64,000 bases of DNA from an uncultured Robinsoniella sp. (lineage in GTDB: Bacteria; Bacillota; Clostridia; Lachnospirales; Lachnospiraceae). The DNA is taken from positions 62,001 through 126,000 of the forward strand of contig UQGG01000010.1 of assembly GCA_900540475.1 (NCBI GenBank), given 5' to 3'. Position numbers and translations under genes: made by a program. The notes under the pieces are model-generated. The model did no database searches. It was not told the DNA's origin and worked only from the letters and a program-made list of their open reading frames with translations. The stretch's first letter is position 1. Each line of letters begins with the position of its first letter. This document shows, one piece after another, positions 51,983 to 60,017 of this stretch.

Positions 51983-52010
51983 AGTTTCAAACACTCTACA
52001 AAGGGTGTTT
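51983..52010. repeat. Dispersed repeat copy as a small hairpin
   Basis: AGTTTCAAACACTCT (reverse AGAGTGTTTGAAACT) followed after four bases by AGGGTGTTT, forming AAACACTCT/AGGGTGTTT arms with one G-T type pair. It lies between the aminotransferase and dehydrogenase genes. Confidence 0.5.
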
Positions 52011-52024
52011 CATCATACAATTCT

Positions 52025-53224
52025 CTATTTTTCCAAAGCCTTCTCTTCTGTTAAAAGAAGTTCCATTTTTTCAAGTCTGCGCAGCGCTTCCTTAAGGGTT
52101 GATTTTTCCCTTGCAAAATGCAGGCGGATCAGATGATTTACATTTTCTTTGAAAAAGCTGGAGCCGGGAACTGCTGCAACACCAACATTTTTGATCATCC
52201 ATTCACAGAATTCCATATCGGTATATCCCGCAAACTTTTCATGTTCCAGATACCGGGTGATGTCTACGAGAACAAAGTAAGAGCCCTGGGGAACGGTATG
52301 AATAATTCCGATTTCATCCAACCCCTTTAAGAAGTATTCTCTTTTTTCAGTATACATCTGCTGCATATTTTCATAATACTCCGGACCGAAGTTAAGTCCT
52401 GCCGTTGCCGCCTCCTGTAATGGGGATGCCGCTCCTACAGTAAGAAAGTCATGCACTTTTTTTGCATTTTCAATAACCTCTTCCGGACCGATCAGATATC
52501 CCAGCCTCCATCCGGTAATGGAATAGGTCTTGGACAGGGAGCTGCAGGTTATGGTTCTTTCATACATCCCGGGCAGTCCTGCCATTGGTACATGCACATA
52601 AGGTTTGTAAATAATATGCTCATACACTTCATCCGTGATGATAAATGCATCGTATTTCTCAGCAAGCCTTCCAATGGTGAGCAGTTCATCCCTGGTAAAC
52701 ACTTTTCCACATGGATTAGAAGGATTACACACGATAATCGCCTTCACGCCCTGTCTGAATGCATCTTCCAGAACCTTTTCGTCAAAGTGGAATTCCGGCG
52801 GAACCAGCGGAACGTAAATAGGCTCTGCACCGGATAAAATGGCATCTGCACCGTAATTTTCATAGAAAGGCGAGAAAACAACTACCTTGTCACCCGGGTT
52901 ACATACAGTCATCATGGCTGCCATCATGGCTTCGGTACCGCCGCAGGTTACTACAATTTCCGTTTCCGGATTGACAGTCCGTCCGATTGCCTTTCCATGT
53001 TTTCTCGCCAGCGCCTCTCTGAAATTTTCCGCACCAAAAGTAATCGAATACTGGTGAGGACCTTCCTTTGCTGCTTTCGCCAGAGCATCGGTTATCTCCC
53101 TGGGCGGATCAAAATCGGGAAATCCCTGTGAAAGGTTAATTGCATCATATTCATCACTGATTCTGGTCATTCTGCGGATTACAGAATCTGTAAAGGTACC
53201 TACGCGGTCGCTTAATTTTGGCAT
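52025..53224 (-). CDS. PLP-dependent aminotransferase class I/II (YbdL/kynurenine aminotransferase-like)
   Basis: This 399-residue fold-type I aminotransferase has NLSQGFPDFDPP at the N-terminus, CNPSNPCGKVF, DEVYEH and the PLP lysine K232 in SSLSKTYSITGWRLGY. The SQGFPDF form is characteristic of methionine/kynurenine/glutamine transaminases such as YbdL. It converts an amino acid (possibly Met, Phe or similar) to the 2-oxo acid, which the next gene product may reduce. It is first in a three-gene minus-strand run, 77 bases before the dehydrogenase. Confidence 0.87.
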   Translation of the reverse strand: MPKLSDRVGTFTDSVIRRMTRISDEYDAINLSQGFPDFDPPREITDALAKAAKEGPHQYSITFGAENFREALARKHGKAIGRTVNPETEIVVTCGGTEAMMAAMMTVCNPGDKVVVFSPFYENYGADAILSGAEPIYVPLVPPEFHFDEKVLEDAFRQGVKAIIVCNPSNPCGKVFTRDELLTIGRLAEKYDAFIITDEVYEHIIYKPYVHVPMAGLPGMYERTITCSSLSKTYSITGWRLGYLIGPEEVIENAKKVHDFLTVGAASPLQEAATAGLNFGPEYYENMQQMYTEKREYFLKGLDEIGIIHTVPQGSYFVLVDITRYLEHEKFAGYTDMEFCEWMIKNVGVAAVPGSSFFKENVNHLIRLHFAREKSTLKEALRRLEKMELLLTEEKALEK

Positions 53225-53358
53225 AATTGTTCTCCTTTATCTATAGCTTGTATGAAGATTGTGGTTATTGACAGTTTTCCTATATTTAAATATTCAATCA
53301 TATTACATGATTATATTTCCAGTAGTTGACCAAATACATTAGCAGATTTATAATAAGG

Positions 53359-53375
53359 TATACCGTTACGGTATA
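53359..53375. promoter_or_regulatory. MerR-type operator
   Basis: TATACCG-N3-CGGTATA is a perfect palindrome 23 bases before the MerR-family start codon. Its position and size fit autoregulation by a MerR protein. Confidence 0.7.
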
Positions 53376-53397
53376 GTCAAGAGGAGATTGTATAATT

Positions 53398-54237
53398 ATG
53401 CAAAAAAATTCAAATCCATGTATAAATACCGGAGCATTTGCCCGATTATGCGGTACAAATAAGAGAACACTAATCCATTATGAGGAAATCGGGCTTTTTT
53501 CTCCTGTGAAAACAGACGCCCGGGGATACCGGTTTTATTCTGAGCAGCAATGCGATGTGTTTGCCGTCATAACGGCACTTAAGGAAATCGGTATGCCACT
53601 GAAAGAAATCAAATCCTACCTGGACTCCCGCAACCCCGCAAGCCTGATGGCACTTCTCACAGAACAACAGAAGAAAGTTTCCCAGGAGATCCGGTACCTG
53701 GAGCGGATTAACCAGCTGATTCAGACAAAAATGGATCTGGTGGAATCCAGCCGGCAGATTGATCCTGGCAGCGTTTTATTTATGGATTGCCCGGAAGAAT
53801 ATCTGATCTTGAGCCGCCCTATCCACAGCAGCAGCCATGACCTTGTCATACAGACACTGTATGAACACCTGTCTTTCTGTTTTCAAAACCAACTGAATGT
53901 GGGACACCCTTTTGGTGCCATGATCGATAAGGAAAGTCTATTAGAGAAAACCTTTGACACCTATGCATATTTTTTCACTAAAGTACTTACAAAGCCGTCA
54001 CTTCCCCAGCTGTTTCTTAAGCCTGCCGGACTTTATGCGGTTACTTATCTGAAAGGAAATTACTATAATGCCGACATTGCCTATCAGCAGCTCCTGGATT
54101 TTATTGCAGAAAACAACTATGAGATCTGTGATTACTCCTATAAAGAAGGAATTATAGATGAAATTGCGGAAAAAAACGAAGCTGAATATATCACTAAAAT
54201 TTCCATACAGGTACATAAAAGGATAAATAACAGCTAA
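53398..54237 (+). CDS. MerR family regulator (BmrR-like)
   Basis: This 279-residue protein has an N-terminal MerR HTH (TGAFARLCGTNKRTLIHYEE, then LFSPVKTDARGYRFYSEQQ), a coiled dimer helix (about 75-125) and a C-terminal effector domain that looks like a GyrI/BmrR ligand pocket. The ligand is probably a lipophilic or cationic compound. The palindrome TATACCG-N3-CGGTATA lies upstream. The next gene, a response regulator, is 65 bases downstream, so MerR may also influence the export operon. Confidence 0.87.
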   Translation: MQKNSNPCINTGAFARLCGTNKRTLIHYEEIGLFSPVKTDARGYRFYSEQQCDVFAVITALKEIGMPLKEIKSYLDSRNPASLMALLTEQQKKVSQEIRYLERINQLIQTKMDLVESSRQIDPGSVLFMDCPEEYLILSRPIHSSSHDLVIQTLYEHLSFCFQNQLNVGHPFGAMIDKESLLEKTFDTYAYFFTKVLTKPSLPQLFLKPAGLYAVTYLKGNYYNADIAYQQLLDFIAENNYEICDYSYKEGIIDEIAEKNEAEYITKISIQVHKRINNS

Positions 54238-54302
54238 TCGGGTACATAAAAGTATAAATTACAGCATTTGTTCAAATTAATATGAAAGAAGGACTCCCCA
54301 TT

Positions 54303-54986
54303 ATGGATAAAATTTTAATCGTTGAGGACGATAATGACATTAACCAGCTATTATACAAAATTCTTAATAAACAGGGCTATGATACCACCTCTGCTTATTC
54401 CGGTACCGAAGCCAGCCTTTGTCTCTCATTGAACAGTTATGATCTGGTTATTATGGATTTAATGCTTCCAGGAATCTCGGGTGAGGAACTGCTTGTACAT
54501 ATAAGAGAAAAATCCAATATACCCGTGATTGTTCTCACAGCCAAAACTGCTTTAGATGACAAAGTAAACCTTTTAAAATCAGGTGCTGATGATTATATGA
54601 CAAAACCTTTTGCAAGGGATGAAATTCTGGCAAGGGTGGAAGCACAGCTGCGCAGATACAAAACCTATTCTGCGGCTCCGATCCAGGAAACGGTCTTTCA
54701 ATACAAAGACCTTACAATAGACAGTGATGCCAGAAGTGCTGTCATTGGAAAGATTCCCCTGCACCTTACCATATTTGAATATGAAATCCTTTTGCTGCTT
54801 GTGAAAAACCCAACCCGGGTATTCTCCAAAAATGCCCTCTATCAGGAAGTATGGCATGGAAATTACCTTGGAGAAGATAATACCATCAATGTACATATCA
54901 GCAATATTCGCTCGAAAATTGGAAAAATATGCAGTGATGAAGAATACATTAAGACCGTTTGGGGAATTGGTTTTAAGATGGCATAG
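54303..54986 (+). CDS. OmpR-family response regulator
   Basis: This 227-residue protein has a receiver domain with EDD (8-10), phosphoacceptor Asp52 in VIMDLMLPG and VLTAK, then a winged-helix DNA-binding domain (HLTIFEYEILLLLVKNPTRV, NTINVHISNIRSKI). Its partner kinase is encoded three genes downstream, with the ABC exporter between, as in lantibiotic-resistance modules. ATG at 54303 is preceded by GAAGGA. Direct repeats before the ABC gene are its likely target. Confidence 0.9.
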   Translation: MDKILIVEDDNDINQLLYKILNKQGYDTTSAYSGTEASLCLSLNSYDLVIMDLMLPGISGEELLVHIREKSNIPVIVLTAKTALDDKVNLLKSGADDYMTKPFARDEILARVEAQLRRYKTYSAAPIQETVFQYKDLTIDSDARSAVIGKIPLHLTIFEYEILLLLVKNPTRVFSKNALYQEVWHGNYLGEDNTINVHISNIRSKIGKICSDEEYIKTVWGIGFKMA

Positions 54987-55003
54987 ATCATCTTTATGAT
55001 TTC

Positions 55004-55047
55004 TTTAAGTTTGCTTAAGAGCTTATTTGAGTTTACTCCCTTATAAT
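55004..55047 (+). promoter_or_regulatory. Promoter with direct repeats before the ABC exporter
   Basis: TTTAAG (55004), CTTAAG (55014) and ATTTGAG (55025) repeat with 10-11 base spacing, then TATAAT (55042-55047) without a good -35. This is the pattern of an OmpR-type activated promoter; the regulator is encoded just upstream. Confidence 0.6.
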
Positions 55048-55079
55048 ACAGATATCACTTTTGGAAAGGACAAAAAATA

Positions 55080-56003
55080 ATGAATGACAACCTGTTTACA
55101 GCCAGAGGGCTCTGTAAAAAATATGGGGATTTTACTGCACTTGCTCCAACTGATATGACCATTCAATCCGGTGATATCTACGGACTTGCTGGCAACAACG
55201 GTGCCGGCAAAACAACTCTGCTAAAGCTGATATCCGGGCAGACTGCGCCGACTTCCGGCAGTTTAAGCCTGTTTGGTAAAGATACTGCCAAAGAGCTGGA
55301 CAGTTCCAGACATAATCTAGGATGTATGATTGAAACACCGGGATTTTTTCCCGATTTCACAGCCGTACAGAACTTAGAATACTACCGCATACAGCGCGGC
55401 ATTACCGGCAGGCAATATCTAAAAGATGCCCTGGCTCTGGTTCATCTTGACAACTGCGGCAAAAAGAAGTTTAAAGATTTCTCCCTAGGCATGAAGCAAA
55501 GGCTGGGACTTGCTCTGGCACTGATGAGCCACCCCTCCTTTTTAATCCTGGATGAACCCATCAATGGATTGGACCCGGAAGGAATTGTAGAACTCCGTAA
55601 TCTTTTATTGCAGTTAAACCAGGAACAGAAAATTACTATATTAATTTCCAGCCATATTCTCTCTGAGCTGGAGAATCTGGTCACCCGATATGGCTTTATT
55701 GAGAGAGGCGTTATGATTGAACAGATTTCCGCAAAGGATCTGTCTCATAAATGCCGTGTCTACCTGGAAATCTGTGTGGACAAACCGGATAAGGCATCTG
55801 CTTTAATTGAACAGCATCTGCATTGTACGGATTATGATGTGCTTCCCGACGGCGTCATACACCTGTTTGGCTGCATGGATCAGGGACCCGCTTTATCTTC
55901 TCTGCTCATTGGAAACCAGATTCAGCTCTTTTCGATGCAGACCCAGGGTATCGACCTGGAAAAATATTATCTGTCGCTGATGGGAGGAAATACAAATGAT
56001 TAA
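55080..56003 (+). CDS. ABC transporter ATP-binding protein (BcrA/lantibiotic type)
   Basis: This 307-residue ATPase has Walker A GNNGAGKTT, signature FSLGMKQRL and Walker B FLILDEPINGLDPEG; the sequence after about 220 is the variable tail of BcrA-like proteins. It works with the permease in the next frame, with which it overlaps by eight bases. Such pairs expel or detach peptide antibiotics (bacitracin, lantibiotics). Substrate not determinable. Confidence 0.9.
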   Translation: MNDNLFTARGLCKKYGDFTALAPTDMTIQSGDIYGLAGNNGAGKTTLLKLISGQTAPTSGSLSLFGKDTAKELDSSRHNLGCMIETPGFFPDFTAVQNLEYYRIQRGITGRQYLKDALALVHLDNCGKKKFKDFSLGMKQRLGLALALMSHPSFLILDEPINGLDPEGIVELRNLLLQLNQEQKITILISSHILSELENLVTRYGFIERGVMIEQISAKDLSHKCRVYLEICVDKPDKASALIEQHLHCTDYDVLPDGVIHLFGCMDQGPALSSLLIGNQIQLFSMQTQGIDLEKYYLSLMGGNTND

Positions 56004-56778
56004 TTATATCAGAAGTGAATTATACCGGGGATTCCGAGAACGCTTTTTCTATGTTTTTGCAGCTGTTCTTTCTGTGATTTTTATCGGACTTTGCTTGTTT
56101 ACACTGTCCATTAAGAATATGTCTGGTGCTGGTTTTCGCTATTCCAATACTGACTTTATCTTTATGAATGTAATAAGCGCTATGATTCTTCCGATGGTTT
56201 TTACCTTTTTCATATCAAATCTGATCATTGGCGAGGAGTCCAAAAATCGTACTTTAAAAAACACCGTATCCTATGGCACCGGAAGGTTTTCCATTTATTT
56301 TGGGAAATTTATCACAGAGATAATTCTGTGTATGGCAATTACCCTGTTTTTATTAGGAGTCATCATCGCTTCTTCCTATATAACAATGGAGAACAGCGGA
56401 AGCGAAAGCTTTTATGCCCTGATTCGGGCCATTATCGGTTCCATACCGCTGTGGATAGCCGGACTGGTTACTTTTCACTGCCTGTTCTTTCTCTTTGATA
56501 ACAGCAGTACTATAATCGCTGTGTTTTGTATGATTCATTTCGGACCTTATTATTTACTGAGAATTATTGGAAATGTTTACGAGTGGCCACGGGCTGTAGT
56601 TTCCGTCTTACCCATGGGAATCTTCAATGAATATGGGAAATTGCCGGGTGCTTACCGCTTAAATATGGTCTGGGATACTCCTATGGGAATGCTCCGGTGC
56701 TGGATAGTCGGTATTGTCTTTTCTCTGATATTCGGTTATATTGGTTATAAAGGTTTTCTGAAAAAAGAAGTGAAATAG
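55996..56778 (+). CDS. ABC-2 type permease (lantibiotic/bacitracin immunity-like)
   Basis: This 260-residue protein has six predicted membrane helices and the LIIGEESKNRTLKNTVSYG motif after TM2, common to ABC-2 permeases of the BcrB/SpaE group. The start overlaps the ATPase gene by eight bases. It is encoded between the ATPase and the sensor kinase, 28 bases before the latter. It should form the membrane part of the exporter. Confidence 0.87.
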   Translation: MINYIRSELYRGFRERFFYVFAAVLSVIFIGLCLFTLSIKNMSGAGFRYSNTDFIFMNVISAMILPMVFTFFISNLIIGEESKNRTLKNTVSYGTGRFSIYFGKFITEIILCMAITLFLLGVIIASSYITMENSGSESFYALIRAIIGSIPLWIAGLVTFHCLFFLFDNSSTIIAVFCMIHFGPYYLLRIIGNVYEWPRAVVSVLPMGIFNEYGKLPGAYRLNMVWDTPMGMLRCWIVGIVFSLIFGYIGYKGFLKKEVK

Positions 56779-56806
56779 CGATTCATTTCAGGAATGGAGG
56801 TTGAAG

Positions 56807-57733
56807 ATGTCTTTATTCTGCGTGATATCCGGCTTAACAGCCATCGTTTTTGCCATTCTTTACTTCTCTCTGCGCCTCGGCATAAGAAATGCCGGAAAGC
56901 AGTTTAAATCGCTGATAGATCTGGCAGACACCAATCTTCGCATCCACCAGTCTGTCCCCAATAAAGATCTGGAGAATTTTCTTCTGGATCTTAATATGGA
57001 ATTAGACGAAAAACAGAAGCTTCGAATTAGTTATGAGGCAAAAGAACATAAGCTACGCCGGGAAATTGCTAATATTTCACACGATCTTCGGACGCCGCTT
57101 ACTTCCATCGTCGGATATCTGGAACTGATGGATGATCCGGATACAACCCCTGGGGAACAGAAGCTATATGTGGAAATCGTCCGCAAACGGGCAAAAGTAC
57201 TTCAGTCTCTGATCACAAGCTTTTATGATTTGTCGCTGATCGATTCCAGAGACTATCAGCTTAGCCCGAAACCGCTGAATGTATATGAAATATTATGCGA
57301 AGTAGTCCTGGCATTTTATGAAGACTTTGAGAAGAAAAAGATAGAAGTACAGATGGATCTGGAGGAAAATATTCCTCTTTTGAATCTGGATGGCAATGCC
57401 CTTGTCCGTATTTTTACAAATCTTACTCAGAACGCTTTAAAGTATTCTAAATCCTGTGTAAGCGTTCATTTGAATTTGACGGACAACAAAGTTGTAATTA
57501 TTTTCTCCAATGATACGGATCTGATCTCAGCGGATGAGTCCCCCCGCGTATTTGACCGTACTTACGTATCTGACCGTGCCAGATCTCACACCAATACCGG
57601 ACTTGGTTTAAATATTGCCAAAGCCCTGACGCAAAAATCCTGTGGCACGATGCACTCCTCATATCGGGAAGGACATTTTGAAATTATAACAGAATTTCCG
57701 CTGATTAGTCAGATGAGCGGACAAACGATTTGA
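56807..57733 (+). CDS. Sensor histidine kinase (small intramembrane-type)
   Basis: This 308-residue kinase has a short N-terminus with one clear hydrophobic helix (about 5-25), a linker, HisKA with ISHDLRTPLTSIVGY, and HATPase (LTQNALKYS; TNTGLGLNIAK). The lack of a large extracellular domain fits kinases that sense through an ABC exporter, as in BceS-like systems. ATG at 56807 is used because GGAGG precedes it by six bases; the TTG at 56801 lies in that interval. The partner regulator is at 54303. Confidence 0.88.
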   Translation: MSLFCVISGLTAIVFAILYFSLRLGIRNAGKQFKSLIDLADTNLRIHQSVPNKDLENFLLDLNMELDEKQKLRISYEAKEHKLRREIANISHDLRTPLTSIVGYLELMDDPDTTPGEQKLYVEIVRKRAKVLQSLITSFYDLSLIDSRDYQLSPKPLNVYEILCEVVLAFYEDFEKKKIEVQMDLEENIPLLNLDGNALVRIFTNLTQNALKYSKSCVSVHLNLTDNKVVIIFSNDTDLISADESPRVFDRTYVSDRARSHTNTGLGLNIAKALTQKSCGTMHSSYREGHFEIITEFPLISQMSGQTI

Positions 57734-57746
57734 TTATGGTGATGAC

Positions 57747-59960
57747 ATGAAAAAAAAAGTAACCGGATTATGTATCCTTACAATCTGTTTTATACCTTTA
57801 GCCTGCGGGCAGCAATATTCTGCTGCCTCTGTTTTTGCGTCTTCCTCTGCCATTGCATCATTACCTTCGCCATCCTCTGCTATTGCGTCTTCTTCTGATC
57901 TATCCTTAGATCCGTTTATACACTTACCTGTTTTATCAGCTGCCCTTACAGGTGCAGATACTTCCTTTATGTCACTTCCAGGCATGAAAAACAGCTCTCC
58001 CTGGTCAGAGCTGCCAAGCCTGCTCACTCCTGATACCGCGCCCTCCGATACACACGACAATCAGGAGACTGAACAGTCCGCTGCGGAAGAAACCGAGACT
58101 TCCACCGAAGAGGCTCCCTCATCAATCCCTCATGGCACTCCCCTCAATGAAAGCGGCAGTGTGTCTGACCTGGATTATCCATTCCAGAAAGAATTCACAG
58201 ACCAAATGCTGTTGTACTTTGCGGATCAATTGCTTGTTATCCAGCAGGATCATAATGCACTGATTCTTTATCTCTATGATCCGCTTACCAATAAGGTACT
58301 CCAAACAGCCTCTCTTACTGGTTCCATTCATCTGGATAAGCAGAACATTACCGTATCCGGAAAAGAGCTCCGCTTATTTGACAGTGTTTCACAGGAATTT
58401 ATTTATCTGAACCGCAGGTTGGCAGAAACCGGGCGCATTCGTCTGTCAGAGCCCTGTATCCGTACACCACTGATTACAGAGGATAAGAAATTTATATATT
58501 ATTTTGCCTCAGACGGATCCGGACTAAAGGAGCTTTCTACTGCTGGCGGGTCTCTGCGCACATTAAAAAGCGGTCTTGCCGAAAATAATTTCTGCTCCAC
58601 CCTGATGCTGCTGTCCTCCGAAAAAGTGCTGGCAGTGAGCGGTACCAGCATTGAACAAAATGCATACGTTACAAATTTTATAGACATCTCAGCCGATGAG
58701 ATACTAAGAAGCATTTCCGGCAGCATCCAGCTCACCTCAACAGGTGATTCCTTTGGTGCTCTTTATCAGGATGGGTTAATGGAAGCACTCTATCAGATTC
58801 CTCAAAGCAGGACGGAGATTCGGGAACTTCTGCCGGATGACCCCCTTGGCTATGGAAACTTAATTTTCGATCTGGAAAACAGACTGGCTCTCACATCGAT
58901 ACAAAATTTCGTACAGAATTCTGAGGAAGGAACGTCCGGATACAACAGCTGTAATCTCTATTATTACAACCTGGATACCGGTAAAAATACATATAAGACC
59001 TCGTTTTCTCTCCAGTCAGGGGAAGAGACATTTGTGGGGTCCCCACAGGATCTGGTTTATCTGCCATCTATCCATATGGCGGTATTCCAGTTTAAACACA
59101 ACTACTCGCACATAGTACTCTGGGATCTGAATCAAAAAACGGAACTCACCCGGGATTCGGCGGATCACTCCGCAAAATACTATTCCTCAGACCAGCCTGA
59201 CCAAAGAGGGATTCAGGCATTGAAAGACCGTGCCCAAGTACTTGGGGAAAAATATGGAATAAACATCTACCTTGCTGATGAGTGCAAAAGAGAATTTCCT
59301 GGCTACCATGCAGAACCCGTATACCAGACCCGCTTGATAAAAGAAAGCCTGACGGTGTTGGAAAAAGCTCTATCTTCCTATCCGGATGACTTTTTCCGGC
59401 AGCTGAATATACCGGAGACCGGAAAGCTGGGCATCTATATTGCCGGTAATTTCAGTACTGTGGGAAATGATAATCCGGACCACGCCAACGGTGTCTACTT
59501 TCATGAAGAAGGCAGCCAGTATCTGGTTCTGAATGCCTCCAATTTCAGCAGTCTGGAAAGTACGATTTATCATGAAATCAGCCATGCCATTGACCTGTAT
59601 GCTAAATTTACGGCGCCTTTAAAATCCCTGTATGACTATGAGGATGATATATTCAACCAGCTGAATCCTGCGGAATTCTCCTATGATTACAGCTATCGGA
59701 GAAATGAAGATAAGAAAGACCTTGCATTTACTGCCGCTTCCCAGAGTGATAACGTTTATTTTATAGATTATTACTCCAAGAGCTTCCCCTCGGAAGACCG
59801 GGCGCGGATTATGGAAAATGCCATGCATCCGCAGGGCATTGATTATTTCCAGTATCCGGCTCTTCGCAGGAAGCTTGAATATATGAGCCGTTTTCTGAGG
59901 GAAATCTTTGATACTGGTAAGTGGGAGACTGAAACGGTCTGGGAAGATGCCATAAAATAA
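57747..59960 (+). CDS. Lipoprotein with propeller-like N-terminus and HExxH zinc metallopeptidase domain
   Basis: This 737-residue protein has a signal peptide with lipobox LAC (about residue 20), then a Ser/Ala-rich segment with internal repetition (ASSSAIASLPSPSSAIASS) and an acidic Ser/Thr/Glu linker to about 130. A long beta-rich region resembling a propeller follows. The C-terminal third contains YHEISHAIDLY (His609, Glu610, His613) and SEDRARIMEN, whose Glu may be the third zinc ligand, so it is a probable gluzincin peptidase at the cell surface. It is 13 bases after the kinase gene and probably cotranscribed. It could destroy a peptide antibiotic exported or sensed by the module. Inference. 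Confidence 0.75.
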   Translation: MKKKVTGLCILTICFIPLACGQQYSAASVFASSSAIASLPSPSSAIASSSDLSLDPFIHLPVLSAALTGADTSFMSLPGMKNSSPWSELPSLLTPDTAPSDTHDNQETEQSAAEETETSTEEAPSSIPHGTPLNESGSVSDLDYPFQKEFTDQMLLYFADQLLVIQQDHNALILYLYDPLTNKVLQTASLTGSIHLDKQNITVSGKELRLFDSVSQEFIYLNRRLAETGRIRLSEPCIRTPLITEDKKFIYYFASDGSGLKELSTAGGSLRTLKSGLAENNFCSTLMLLSSEKVLAVSGTSIEQNAYVTNFIDISADEILRSISGSIQLTSTGDSFGALYQDGLMEALYQIPQSRTEIRELLPDDPLGYGNLIFDLENRLALTSIQNFVQNSEEGTSGYNSCNLYYYNLDTGKNTYKTSFSLQSGEETFVGSPQDLVYLPSIHMAVFQFKHNYSHIVLWDLNQKTELTRDSADHSAKYYSSDQPDQRGIQALKDRAQVLGEKYGINIYLADECKREFPGYHAEPVYQTRLIKESLTVLEKALSSYPDDFFRQLNIPETGKLGIYIAGNFSTVGNDNPDHANGVYFHEEGSQYLVLNASNFSSLESTIYHEISHAIDLYAKFTAPLKSLYDYEDDIFNQLNPAEFSYDYSYRRNEDKKDLAFTAASQSDNVYFIDYYSKSFPSEDRARIMENAMHPQGIDYFQYPALRRKLEYMSRFLREIFDTGKWETETVWEDAIK

Positions 59961-59986
59961 CTGCAATTAGTTATTTTATGGCGTCT
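59945..59986. terminator. Bidirectional terminator overlapping the lipoprotein stop
   Basis: AGATGCCATAAAATAAC and GTTATTTTATGGCGTCT are nearly perfect 17-base arms with an eight-base loop. The left arm includes the TAA stop of the metallopeptidase gene. Convergent transcription from the next gene may also stop here. Confidence 0.75.
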
Positions 59987-60017
59987 ATTTACCTATAAAA
60001 GTCTCCGGCAAACATTC

